Shown: positions 8,172 through 16,284 of the stretch, piece by piece
How positions within the stretch are numbered: position 1 is the first letter of the stretch
How the letters are laid out: the number at the start of each line of letters is the position of its first letter
Assembly: GCF_001189915.1 (NCBI RefSeq)
Contig: NZ_LFLS01000020.1
Span: 47,951 to 111,950, forward strand
Direction: 5' to 3'
DNA length: 64,000 nt
Source: Herbaspirillum autotrophicum
GTDB taxonomy: Bacteria; Pseudomonadota; Gammaproteobacteria; Burkholderiales; Burkholderiaceae_D
Made by a program: the position numbers and the translations under genes
Notes under the pieces: model-generated
Databases searched by the model: none
Told to the model about the DNA's origin: nothing
Seen by the model: only the letters and a program-made list of their open reading frames with translations

Positions 8172-9110
8172 TCAGCGCTTGCGTGTCCGTGCCGTCCCGG
8201 GCGCATGTTGTGCTTCCATCAATTCGTTGATGCTTTGCTTGATCTCTTCCAGCAGCGCATAGGCCAGACGGGAAGGCGCACGCGCGCGGGAAAATACGGC
8301 CCACACATTGACCATGATCTGCGGCCGGAACGGGATGATCTTGACTCCCGGGTCATGCAGAAATGTGCTGGCCGAAAACCAATCCACCACCGCTGCGCCG
8401 ACGCCGGAGCGGGCCAGCAGACAAGCGGTTTCCGAATAACGTACTTCGACCGCCGCCCGATAGGGAACGCCGGCATGACTGAACGCGGCCCTGACCATGG
8501 GGCTCAGCCGTGCGGAGCTTTCGAGTGCGATCAGCGGATGCGAGCGTAAATCTTGCGGACCAATGGTGGTGCGGTCGGCCAGCGGATGTGCGGCCGGTAA
8601 TATGCATACCATTTCGATGTCGGTCATCAATACCATCTTCAGCACATCGCTCAGTTCAGGCTCCAGTGCAATCGCCAGGCCAAAGTCGGTGGCGGATGCT
8701 TCCACGCTTTCAATCACCTTGTGCGAATCGATGACGTCGCACAGCACTTTCACTTTTGGTCGCTGCAACAGGAAGCGCTGGATCGCCGCCGGCAACACGG
8801 TGTGTCCGAGCTGAGGCGTGGCTGTCACACGGATGCGGCCCACGCGATTTTCCTTGAGGTCTTCGGCGATGTCATCGAGTTTTCTGGAAAACAAAAACAT
8901 GGCGTCCGATTCCGCCAGCAATACCTTGGCTTCTTCGGTGGCCGCCAGGCGATTGCCGACCCGGTTGAATAATTCAAAACCGAGATCCTGTTCCAGTTGA
9001 CGAATGGCGTTACTGACGGCCGGTTGTGAAATGTCCAGACTGCGTGCTGCACCAACTGTGGTCTGGGTGCTCATCACGGCACGGAAGATATTCAAAAGGC
9101 GTAAATTCAT
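8172..9110 (-). CDS. LysR-family transcriptional regulator
   Basis: LTTR of 312 residues: winged helix-turn-helix at the N terminus (SLDISQPAVSNAIRQLEQDLGFELF) and a type-2 periplasmic-binding-like effector domain. The ATG at 9110 (MNLRLLNIF) is chosen over a TTG nine bases upstream because it fits the family start and has an AGG-rich site before it. It is divergent from the permease-amidase operon starting at 9274, the standard LTTR arrangement, so it probably controls that operon in response to its substrate. A TAATAG-N4-CTATTA palindrome in the intergenic region is a candidate operator. Confidence 0.92.
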   Translation of the reverse strand: MNLRLLNIFRAVMSTQTTVGAARSLDISQPAVSNAIRQLEQDLGFELFNRVGNRLAATEEAKVLLAESDAMFLFSRKLDDIAEDLKENRVGRIRVTATPQLGHTVLPAAIQRFLLQRPKVKVLCDVIDSHKVIESVEASATDFGLAIALEPELSDVLKMVLMTDIEMVCILPAAHPLADRTTIGPQDLRSHPLIALESSARLSPMVRAAFSHAGVPYRAAVEVRYSETACLLARSGVGAAVVDWFSASTFLHDPGVKIIPFRPQIMVNVWAVFSRARAPSRLAYALLEEIKQSINELMEAQHAPGTARTRKR

Positions 9111-9143
9111 AATAACCAAACCTGATAGATATGACGATATTTT

Positions 9144-9159
9144 TAATAGTTGACTATTA
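9144..9159. promoter_or_regulatory. Candidate LysR operator in divergent intergenic region
   Basis: TAATAG-TTGA-CTATTA is a perfect 6-4-6 inverted repeat that also fits the LTTR T-N11-A rule. It lies 34 bases upstream of the LysR start and overlaps the candidate -35 of the permease operon. Confidence 0.55.
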
Positions 9160-9177
9160 TATCGGGGTCTCTAAAAT
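9150..9177 (+). promoter_or_regulatory. Candidate sigma-70 promoter for the permease operon
   Basis: TTGACT (9150-9155) and TAAAAT (9172-9177) are separated by 16 bases and precede the permease ATG at 9274. The -35 overlaps the LysR-type palindrome, which would allow direct control by the regulator. Confidence 0.5.
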
Positions 9178-9273
9178 TGGCGCCAGAACGCTTGCTTTGC
9201 GTTCCGATTCGCGCACTGCCGCTGCGTTTGCGGGCACGCGTGTCTTTTCTCCTTCCATCAAAACAGGAACGCC

Positions 9274-10626
9274 ATGAATCCGATATCCGTAAATGAGGGC
9301 AGCGCTTTTGATGCAGCGCTGATGAAGAAGCTGATGTGGAAGATCATTCCATTTCTGATGTTGTTGTACTTCGTGGCCTATCTTGACCGCGTCAATATTT
9401 CATTCGCCTCGCTGCAAATGAATGCCGATATCGGTTTGTCCAGCATCGCCTATGGCTTTGGCGCCAGCATGTTTTTCATCGGCTATTTCTTGTTCGAGGT
9501 ACCGAGCAATCTGATACTGGCACGTGTCGGCGCCCGGGTATGGATTGCGCGCATCATGATCACCTGGGGCATCGTTTCCTTGTGCATGGCGTTCGTCACC
9601 GGCGAAAAGAGTTTTTACATTTTGCGTTTCTTGCTGGGCGTTTCGGAAGCGGGTTTCTTCCCGGGCATCATGGTGTACCTCAGCCGCTGGTTTCCGATCA
9701 GTTACCGGGCCCGCGTCACGGGCGTGTTCATGGTGGCAATTCCCTTGTCGGGACTGATCGGCAGTCCGATTTCCGGCTTGATTCTGGACGGCATGAATGG
9801 CATCGGCGGTTTGCGCGGATGGCAATGGATGTTCATCATCGAAGCGTTTCCGGCGCTGATCCTCGGTTTTGTCTGCCTGCGCTTGCTGGCAGATCGTCCG
9901 AGCGAAGTGAACTGGTTGAGCAGCGATGAAAAGCAGCGCCTCGAAGTCATCATGGAAACCGAACGCAAGGCACTCGACGCCAGCGGCGACTACAAACTGT
10001 CGACGGCATTCACCAATCCGGCTGTGCTGCTGCTGGGCGGGACCTTGTTCTGTATCGTGTTCGGCACCACCGGCATTGCGTTCTTTCTGCCGCAGATCAT
10101 CAAGAGTTTCGGTTACAGCGATACCGTGGTCGGCTATCTGAGTGCCGTGCCGTATCTGTTTGGCGCGATTGCGATGGTGTTGTGGGGCCGTCACTCGGAT
10201 GCCAAGCGGGAGCGGATCTGGCATCTGATCGGATCGTTCGCGCTGGCTGCCGTGGGTTTTGTGGTGCTGTCGAATACGCTGGACGTGCATATGGCCGCCA
10301 TGCTGGGTTTGATCATCGCCGCCATGGGCGTGTATGCATCGAACGTCGTGCTGTGGAGTTTACCGACCTCGTTGCTGACTGGCGCGACTGCCGCCGCTGC
10401 GGTTGCCTTCATCAACTCGCTGGCCAATCTGTCGGGCGTGGTGGCACCGAGTTTGCTGGGCTGGAGTCGCCAGACCACCGGCAGCTTCGCCGCCACCGGT
10501 TATATCTTCTTTGGATTCATGGTGCTGGGGATTGTCTGCATGCTGTTGTTCCGGCGTACCGCGCTGTTTCAGGCTTCAACAACATCGGTAAGTCGCACCT
10601 CTATCGGCGCATTGGAAAAGGCTTGA
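9274..10626 (+). CDS. MFS transporter, anion:cation symporter family
   Basis: Permease of 450 residues with about 12 membrane helices. The N-terminal motif LYFVAYLDRVNISFASLQM and the later GVSEAGFFPGIMVYLSRWFP are characteristic of the ACS (phthalate/tartrate/allantoate permease-like) family. The start is clear from the ATG after a purine-rich stretch. It is the first gene of a four-gene unit followed within three bases by a ureidoglycolate-lyase-like gene, so the likely cargo is a carboxylated ureide or related nitrogen compound; the exact substrate is inference. Confidence 0.9.
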   Translation: MNPISVNEGSAFDAALMKKLMWKIIPFLMLLYFVAYLDRVNISFASLQMNADIGLSSIAYGFGASMFFIGYFLFEVPSNLILARVGARVWIARIMITWGIVSLCMAFVTGEKSFYILRFLLGVSEAGFFPGIMVYLSRWFPISYRARVTGVFMVAIPLSGLIGSPISGLILDGMNGIGGLRGWQWMFIIEAFPALILGFVCLRLLADRPSEVNWLSSDEKQRLEVIMETERKALDASGDYKLSTAFTNPAVLLLGGTLFCIVFGTTGIAFFLPQIIKSFGYSDTVVGYLSAVPYLFGAIAMVLWGRHSDAKRERIWHLIGSFALAAVGFVVLSNTLDVHMAAMLGLIIAAMGVYASNVVLWSLPTSLLTGATAAAAVAFINSLANLSGVVAPSLLGWSRQTTGSFAATGYIFFGFMVLGIVCMLLFRRTALFQASTTSVSRTSIGALEKA

Positions 10627-10628
10627 AA

Positions 10629-11120
10629 ATGCAGATTGCAGCAGAACCGATCAGTGTTGAGAGTTTCGCCGCTTATGGCGAATTGCTGGAAAATAAAACC
10701 GATCAGCGGCGCAATGATTTCGCGGTACAGTTTGCGACTTATCCCGATATCGCGCCGCAATTATGGGTGAACCGGTTGCCCCGTTGCAGCGAGACGGCGG
10801 TATTGATCGATGTCATGGAAAATCATCCCTATTCGGCGCAGACCTTTGTGCCGATGCAATCCGGTCGCTGCCTGGTCGTGGTGGCGCTGGGTGGCGCCGA
10901 TGGCAAGCCGGACCTGTCGACCTTGCGCGCCTTCGTGACGGCAGGCGGGCAGGGCGTGAGCTATCTGCCCAAGGTGTGGCACTATACTTTCAGCTCGCTC
11001 GACGGCCCTAATGAAGTGGTGGTGATCATGGGCAATACCGGGCGCGGGGACGATACCGTGATCGAACACATCTCACGGCCGGTAGAAGTCATATTGTCAG
11101 GAGGTCATCAGCATGGATGA
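10629..11120 (+). CDS. ureidoglycolate lyase-like protein (AllA family)
   Basis: Cupin-fold protein of 163 residues. AllA enzymes split ureidoglycolate into glyoxylate and urea. Family features seen: N-terminal I-A-A-E-P-I-S-V-E-S-F-A-A-Y-G, FVPMQSGRCLVVVAL in the middle, and YLPKVWHYTFSSL near the C-terminal third. It starts three bases after the permease stop and overlaps the PuuE-like start by eight bases, so the three genes are co-translated. The substrate could be ureidoglycolate or a chemically similar ureide; no allantoicase gene is in the window. Confidence 0.82.
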   Translation: MQIAAEPISVESFAAYGELLENKTDQRRNDFAVQFATYPDIAPQLWVNRLPRCSETAVLIDVMENHPYSAQTFVPMQSGRCLVVVALGGADGKPDLSTLRAFVTAGGQGVSYLPKVWHYTFSSLDGPNEVVVIMGNTGRGDDTVIEHISRPVEVILSGGHQHG

Positions 11121-12033
11121 ACGCGATGCACATTTGCAGCGGGATTTTGTCGGCTACGGAAAAACACCGCCGCATCCGCATTGGCCAGGCAATGCCAGGC
11201 TGGCGCTCAATATCGTACTGAACTATGAAGAAGGTTCCGAAATGTCGTTCGACGATGGCGACGCCGAAACCGAATCGGGCCTGACTGAAGGCGGCTCCGG
11301 CGGCTTTGACGGTCGTGACCTGGCGGCCGAATCGATGTTCGAATACGGCAGCCGTGTCGGTATCTGGCGCATCATGCGCTTGCTGGAACAGCGCCGGATG
11401 CCGGCCACGGTATTTGCCACGGCACTGGCGCTGGAACGCAATCCGGCAGTGGCGCAAGCCATTCGCGACGCCGACTTCGATGTCTGCAGCCATGGCCGGC
11501 GCTGGATTCGTGCGCAGCGCCTGACGGCCGAACAAGAGGCCGCAGAAATTCGGGCCGCCTACGATTCGATCACACGCAGCATTGGCAAGCCGCCGATCGG
11601 CTGGTATTGCCGCTATGCGCCCACGGTCAACACGCGCCGCTTGCTGGTGGAACATGGCGGCTTTGTGTATGACGCGGATGCCTATAACGATGAACTGCCT
11701 TACTGGACGCAAGTGCAGGGACGCGCGCATCTGGTGATTCCGTACAGCCTGGCCAACAATGACGGCAAGTTCAGCCGCGGTGCCATGGCGACTGCCAATG
11801 ACTTCTTTGAATACCTGCGCGATTCGTTCGACATGTTGTATGAGGAAGGTGCAGTGGCACCGAAGATGATGTCCGTCGGTTTGCATCTGCGACTGGCAGG
11901 CCATCCGGGACGCGCGGTCGGCTTTGCCCGCTTTCTGGACTATGTCGCGGCCAAGCCAGACGTCTGGGTATGCCGGCGTGCCGATATTGCCGAACACTGG
12001 CGCAGCCAGCATCCGCCGACCTTTGCCAAATGA
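11113..12033 (+). CDS. polysaccharide deacetylase-family amidohydrolase, PuuE-like
   Basis: Protein of 306 residues of the carbohydrate esterase 4/NodB fold. The motifs ALNIVLNYEEGSE, ESMFEYGSRVGIWRIMRLLE, DVCSHGRRW, GWYCRYAPTVNTRRLL and DELPYW match the cofactor-independent allantoinase PuuE subgroup, not chitin deacetylases. PuuE opens the hydantoin ring of allantoin to allantoate. It overlaps both neighbours (eight bases upstream, four downstream). Together with the AllA-like gene and amidase it suggests catabolism of a cyclic ureide. Which ring it opens is not shown by the sequence. Confidence 0.8.
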   Translation: MDERDAHLQRDFVGYGKTPPHPHWPGNARLALNIVLNYEEGSEMSFDDGDAETESGLTEGGSGGFDGRDLAAESMFEYGSRVGIWRIMRLLEQRRMPATVFATALALERNPAVAQAIRDADFDVCSHGRRWIRAQRLTAEQEAAEIRAAYDSITRSIGKPPIGWYCRYAPTVNTRRLLVEHGGFVYDADAYNDELPYWTQVQGRAHLVIPYSLANNDGKFSRGAMATANDFFEYLRDSFDMLYEEGAVAPKMMSVGLHLRLAGHPGRAVGFARFLDYVAAKPDVWVCRRADIAEHWRSQHPPTFAK

Positions 12034-13352
12034 CGGCAACGCCATGGTGGCGTTGCAGCGCCATCGAGCTGCATGCCAGCGTGCAGGCAGGAGAATGCAA
12101 CGTGACCGAGATCGCGACTGCCTGCATGGAGCGCGTGGCGCAACTGGAACCGTCGGTACAGGCGTGGGCGTGGTGCAATCCGCAACAAGTCATGCGCGCG
12201 GCGGCCGATGTCGATCACACGCTGCCATTGGCAGGCGTACTGATCGGCATCAAGGACATCATTGATACCGCCGACATGCCGACGGCGTATGGCGCGGAAT
12301 TGTATCGTCACCATTTGCCGTCGCATGATGCCGAACTGGTACGACGCTTGCGTGCAGCCGGTGCGCTGATTGCTGGTAAAACCGTTACCACCGAGTTCGC
12401 CTATGCGGCACCGGGACCCACCCGCAATCCGCATCATCTGGCGCATACGCCCGGCGGTTCATCGAGTGGTTCGGCAGCCGCCGTGGCGGCGGGCATGGTG
12501 CCGGTTGCCATCAGTTCACAGACCGGCGGTTCCACCATCCGCCCGGCGGCGTATTGCGGCGTGGCCGGTTTCAAGCCCAGTTACGGCAGCATTGACAGCA
12601 CCGGCATGAAAGCGCTGGCACCGGCGAGCGATACGGCAGGTATCCACGCCCGCAGCGTCGATGACATTGCGCTGATACTGCCGGTGCTATCCGATCTTCC
12701 CGTGCCGTCAATCTCTGCATCACCGCCGCCGTCCTTGCGCATGGCGTGGTTTCCCGGCCCGCATGATGCCGAAGCCAGTGCCGAAGCGCGTGCAAGCTTG
12801 CTGATGGCACGCAGTCTGTTGTCGGAAAACGGTTTCAACATCGGGCCGATAAGCTTGCCTCTGGAAGAGATGGCGGCACTCGCGGAAATCAATCGCCTGA
12901 TCATGGCATTCGAAGCCGCATCGTCATTGCGCACCGAATATGAACGGTCACGCATGAAGCTGACACCACAGACGCGTGACCTGATCGAGCGCGGACACAG
13001 CATCACGGTAAGCGAGTATAAAAATGCGCTGGTCAAGGTCGGCCGGGGCCGAGAAATGCTGGCGCAAGCGATGCACGGATTCGATCTGCTGATGACCTAT
13101 AGCGCACCCGGTGCGGCACCATTGGCGACAGACGGCACCGGCAGTTCAGTTTTCAACCGGGCCTGGAGTACGCTCGGGGTGCCATGTCTGAGTTTGCCTT
13201 GCGGATGCAGCGAGAATTCCAATTTGCCACTGGGTGTGCAGTTGATTGCACCGATGGCAGCGGATTACCGGTTGCTGGAAACCGGCAGGGTGATCGAGCG
13301 TGTGCTGTGTGCCGCGACTGATTCTGCTGTCGATCATCTAGCGGGATGCTGA
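12030..13352 (+). CDS. amidase signature family hydrolase
   Basis: Amidase of 440 residues with the Ser-cisSer-Lys triad: Lys in LIGIKDIIDT, and the serine pair in the glycine/serine-rich TPGGSSSGSAAAVAAG followed by SQTGGSTIRPAAYCGVAGFKP. The start ATG overlaps the preceding TGA (ATGA), showing tight coupling. It would release ammonia from an amide produced by the upstream enzymes. The 3' end overlaps the convergent anti-sigma gene by 15 bases. Substrate class (ureido acid, carbamoyl compound or simple amide) cannot be decided. Confidence 0.87.
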   Translation: MTATPWWRCSAIELHASVQAGECNVTEIATACMERVAQLEPSVQAWAWCNPQQVMRAAADVDHTLPLAGVLIGIKDIIDTADMPTAYGAELYRHHLPSHDAELVRRLRAAGALIAGKTVTTEFAYAAPGPTRNPHHLAHTPGGSSSGSAAAVAAGMVPVAISSQTGGSTIRPAAYCGVAGFKPSYGSIDSTGMKALAPASDTAGIHARSVDDIALILPVLSDLPVPSISASPPPSLRMAWFPGPHDAEASAEARASLLMARSLLSENGFNIGPISLPLEEMAALAEINRLIMAFEAASSLRTEYERSRMKLTPQTRDLIERGHSITVSEYKNALVKVGRGREMLAQAMHGFDLLMTYSAPGAAPLATDGTGSSVFNRAWSTLGVPCLSLPCGCSENSNLPLGVQLIAPMAADYRLLETGRVIERVLCAATDSAVDHLAGC

Positions 13353-14186
13353 CGCCGGTTCTTTTTCCTCTTTGTCCGATTGTGCCAACAGCAGATTTTT
13401 GAATTCAAGCAAGTCATGTGAATTCATGTCCGAGATTGCCGTATACGCTATGCCGGCATGTGTCCAACTGAGTAGCAGGAAACCATGCACCGAACTCAGT
13501 TCCTGGCGAACCCGAAATCCGGGTTCGTCCGGCCAGACAAAAAGATTGAGCAAATGTTTGCCGTGGCGGTAGGCCAGTCCGGCTACCGGCCGGCGATCCA
13601 GATAATCGAGCCGGCCACCGATCAGAGCGAAGCCTTGCGGCGCGAGATCGGTCACCGGCGGTGAGTAATCGAGCTTGCCGCTGAACCATGGCTTGACCGT
13701 ATGCTGATCCGAAGAGGCGACGTCGGCCAGATGATCGACCTGCAATGAACGATAGTGGGCGGCGATGATTTCCTGTTGCAGCAGGTCAGTAGCGGAGGGC
13801 GTCTGCAAATACAGCGATAGCATCGCGACAAATGCCAGCGAGCAGATACCGGCGATGCCCAGATTGATTCTGGCCCATTGGCGGGTGCTGAATGCCGGCA
13901 GCCAGCCGGCAATCGTCCGGCCGCCGGTAATGCCTGCTTGGCTGGATTTTCCCGGTGGCCGGCGGCTGGTCCGGATGTCATCGAGAATGTTGGCGCGCAG
14001 ACTGGCCGGCGCGGTGAAATTGGTTGCGTTGGCGCGGACCGTCGCGCGCAGCTGCAGCAGATTGTCTCGTTGTTGCCGGCAGGCGTCGCACGATGCCAGA
14101 TGAGCAGCGATGTCGGCTGCTGCAGCCGGCGTCAGTTCGTGGTCGATATAGGCCGATATTTGCTCTCGGGATTCATTGCAATCCAT
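13338..14186 (-). CDS. zinc-type anti-sigma factor, membrane-bound
   Basis: Anti-sigma factor of 282 residues. It opens with MDCNESREQISAYIDHEL and the H-x3-C-x2-C motif HLASCDACR (ZAS domain), has one membrane span near residues 115-135 (LGIAGICSLAFVAMLSLYL), and a large periplasmic domain. A GGGAGG ribosome binding site precedes the ATG at 14186. It overlaps the sigma gene by 14 bases, the usual coupling. It presumably holds the ECF sigma at the membrane until the zinc-cysteine site or periplasmic domain senses a stress; redox stress is likely given the cytochrome and CuA genes next door. Confidence 0.88.
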   Translation of the reverse strand: MDCNESREQISAYIDHELTPAAAADIAAHLASCDACRQQRDNLLQLRATVRANATNFTAPASLRANILDDIRTSRRPPGKSSQAGITGGRTIAGWLPAFSTRQWARINLGIAGICSLAFVAMLSLYLQTPSATDLLQQEIIAAHYRSLQVDHLADVASSDQHTVKPWFSGKLDYSPPVTDLAPQGFALIGGRLDYLDRRPVAGLAYRHGKHLLNLFVWPDEPGFRVRQELSSVHGFLLLSWTHAGIAYTAISDMNSHDLLEFKNLLLAQSDKEEKEPASASR

Positions 14187-14751
14187 CTGATCCTCCCAGA
14201 TTGTGTTGTCGCAGAAAGGCCGCCAGCAATTTCCGGCCGCGCGCAAGACGCGACATCACGGTGCCGATCGGTATGTCTGCAATTTCGGCGATTTCCTTGT
14301 ACGAAAAATCCTCCAGATCCTTCAGCACCACAATTTCGCGAAACGCGCGCGGCAACTGTTCCAGCGCCTGATTGACCAGGCGTTGGGTGTCATGGCTGAC
14401 GGCAATGCTCTCCGGATGACTGCCGGCATTGAAGGGCGCACCGTCGCCGGTGGCATCGGTGCTGCTGTGGAAAGCATCGTCGAAACTGATGTCATCGTCT
14501 TCATGGCGGTGATCACGCAGCGAACTGTAGTAGGTGCGCCTGACAATGGTCAGCAGCCACGCCCGTACATTGCCACCGCGAAAACTGTCGAAAAACCGGA
14601 ATGCGCGTACGAACGACATCTGCACGATATCGTCGGCGTCGGCATCGTTGCGGGTCAGCCAACGCGCCAGGTTATATGCCGCATGCAAATGCGGCACCAC
14701 ATCCTGTTCGAAGCGGAGTGCTCTGTCGGTATCGTTCAAATGGCCATCCAT
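14173..14751 (-). CDS. ECF-family RNA polymerase sigma factor
   Basis: Sigma factor of 192 residues with region 2 (NLARWLTRNDADADDIVQMSFVRAFRFFDSFRGGNVRAWLLTIVRR) and region 4 (LEQLPRAFREIVVLKDLEDFSYKEIAEIADIPIGTVMSRLARGRK), joined by an acidic linker rich in Asp and Ser. The anti-sigma gene follows with a 14-base overlap. A GGAATA-N16-CGTCTT element 25-52 bases upstream of its own start suggests autoregulation. It is divergent from the cytochrome c/metallophosphoesterase/cupredoxin operon, which has the same type of element. Confidence 0.93.
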   Translation of the reverse strand: MDGHLNDTDRALRFEQDVVPHLHAAYNLARWLTRNDADADDIVQMSFVRAFRFFDSFRGGNVRAWLLTIVRRTYYSSLRDHRHEDDDISFDDAFHSSTDATGDGAPFNAGSHPESIAVSHDTQRLVNQALEQLPRAFREIVVLKDLEDFSYKEIAEIADIPIGTVMSRLARGRKLLAAFLRQHNLGGSDGLQ

Positions 14752-14775
14752 TGCGATTATCCGTGTCTGAGACAG

Positions 14776-14803
14776 AAGACGCGGATTGCGCGCCTTTTAT
14801 TCC
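14776..14803 (-). promoter_or_regulatory. Candidate ECF promoter of the sigma/anti-sigma operon
   Basis: On the minus strand: GGAATA (14803-14798), a 16-base spacer, then CGTCTT (14781-14776). The GGAAT-type -35 and CGT-type -10 are those typical of ECF sigmas, and the element lies 25 bases from the sigma start codon. Confidence 0.6.
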
Positions 14804-14828
14804 CGCTTGAAATTAAAAATGTATATCC

Positions 14829-14856
14829 GGAATATTGTTGCGCCGGACGGGGTTAT
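14829..14856 (+). promoter_or_regulatory. Candidate ECF promoter of the cytochrome/phosphoesterase/CuA operon
   Basis: GGAATA (14829-14834), a 16-base spacer, then GGTTAT (14851-14856), about 60 bases upstream of the cytochrome c start. The same -35 and spacer length occur in the opposite direction for the sigma gene. Confidence 0.6.
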
Positions 14857-14916
14857 ACAAATTGCAGGAAACGAAAAACGGTTGCGACCGTGTAGCGACA
14901 GAGCAAAGGGAGTGCA

Positions 14917-15291
14917 ATGAAACCTTACTCCAGTATGGCCGTTATGGCGATCTTGTGCGGCCTTTCGTTGGCGACCGTTGCCGGGGGCAATGCGGCACGG
15001 GGGCAGATGCTGTATCAAAACATGTGCATGGCCTGCCATTCCATTGATTACAACGGTGTTGGTCCGGCACACAAAGGCCTGCTTGGCAGAAAGGCTGGCA
15101 GTGCCGCGAATTACGACTATTCGCCGGCGCTCAGGGCGGCATCCATGGTGTGGACGGCAACCACATTGGATCGATGGCTGGCCGATCCGGAAAAACTGAT
15201 TCCGGGACAAAAAATGGGATTTTCCGTGGCGTCTGCGCAAGACCGCGCCGATCTGATCAGTTATCTGAGCATTGCCACGGGCGCCAAATGA
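14917..15291 (+). CDS. periplasmic class I cytochrome c
   Basis: Small monohaem cytochrome c of 124 residues. An N-terminal signal peptide (about residues 1-26) is followed by CMACH (37-41) and GVGPAHKGLLGRKAG, the sequence usual in mitochondrial-type/c2-like cytochromes; the Met ligand is probably in IPGQKMGFSV. AAAGGGAGTG provides the ribosome binding site. It is the first gene of an operon with a metallophosphoesterase and a CuA-type cupredoxin, facing an ECF sigma gene. A role in periplasmic electron transfer within a stress module is inferred. Confidence 0.92.
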   Translation: MKPYSSMAVMAILCGLSLATVAGGNAARGQMLYQNMCMACHSIDYNGVGPAHKGLLGRKAGSAANYDYSPALRAASMVWTATTLDRWLADPEKLIPGQKMGFSVASAQDRADLISYLSIATGAK

Positions 15292-15369
15292 ATGGATGCA
15301 AGTTTTGCTGAACGGCAAGTGTTGTGCAAGACCGCAATGCGTAACGTCAACCTGTCACAGGAGAGCGAC

Positions 15370-16284
15370 ATGATCGACCGGAGAAAATTTTTGCAATTGG
15401 CAACAGTGGGCGGCGGCGCGGTATTCATTTCCGGTTTGTATGGGGGCGCAGCCGCCGCAAACATGGCGGGAGCGCAAGCAACGGGTGCAGCTTACGACGA
15501 TTTCTATTTTGTTCAATTGTCGGATGCACACTGGGGGTTCAGCGGGCCGCCGAATCCGGATGCGGCGAATACCCTCAAAAAAGCGGTGGCTTCGGTCAAT
15601 GCGCTGACGGTCAAGCCGGATTTCATCGTCTTTACCGGGGACCTGACCCATACCACCGACGATCCCAAGGAGCGCCGCCAGCGCATGGCGGAGTTTCGCT
15701 CCATTGTTGCCCGGCTGGATGTGACGCCGGTGTATTTCATGCCCGGCGAACACGATGCCGCGCTCGATAACGGTGCCGCGTTTCAGGAGTATTTTGGCAA
15801 AACGCATTATTCCTTTGATCATAAAGGCGTGCACTTCATTGCCGTCGATAATGTTTCCGATCCTGGTGCGCGTATCGGCGACGCGCAACTGGAGTGGCTG
15901 GCCAGCGATCTGGCAACACAAGCACAAGATGCGCCCATCGTGGTGTTGACGCATCGCCCGCTGTTTGACCTGGCGCCGCAATGGGACTGGGCCACACGCG
16001 ACGGCGACAAGGCAATTGCCATGCTCATGCCGTATGCCAATGTGACAGTGTTTTACGGACACATCCATCAGGAGCATCATCATCAGACCGGCCACATTGC
16101 CCATCACGCAGCCAGGTCGCTGATTTTCCCGCTGCCGGCACCGGGCTCGCAGGAAAAGCGCACGCCATTGCCCTGGGACAGCGCGATGCCAAACAAGGGA
16201 CTTGGTTTCAGGGAAGTCGAGGCTGACGTCGATGCAAAACGCTACGCTCTTCAGGAGTTTCCAGTCACTCGGGCGGGATCATGA
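15370..16284 (+). CDS. Tat-exported calcineurin-like metallophosphoesterase
   Basis: Protein of 304 residues. MIDRRKFLQLATVGGGAVF is a twin-arginine signal, so the folded metalloenzyme is sent to the periplasm. The metallophosphatase motifs follow in order: QLSDAHWG, FTGDLTH, PGEHDAAL (GEHD in place of the usual GNHD), LTHRPL and FYGHIHQEHHHQ. The start at 15370 is preferred because CAGGAGAG precedes it and the Tat motif is then N-terminal; the open frame begins 78 bases upstream, directly after the cytochrome stop. Its last codons overlap the cupredoxin gene by four bases. The substrate is unknown. Confidence 0.87.
   Translation: MIDRRKFLQLATVGGGAVFISGLYGGAAAANMAGAQATGAAYDDFYFVQLSDAHWGFSGPPNPDAANTLKKAVASVNALTVKPDFIVFTGDLTHTTDDPKERRQRMAEFRSIVARLDVTPVYFMPGEHDAALDNGAAFQEYFGKTHYSFDHKGVHFIAVDNVSDPGARIGDAQLEWLASDLATQAQDAPIVVLTHRPLFDLAPQWDWATRDGDKAIAMLMPYANVTVFYGHIHQEHHHQTGHIAHHAARSLIFPLPAPGSQEKRTPLPWDSAMPNKGLGFREVEADVDAKRYALQEFPVTRAGS

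Noticed and set aside
15292..15369. Upstream extension of the metallophosphoesterase start
   Set aside because: It would place 26 residues before the Tat motif and begins directly at the cytochrome stop without a ribosome binding site; the ATG at 15370 has one.
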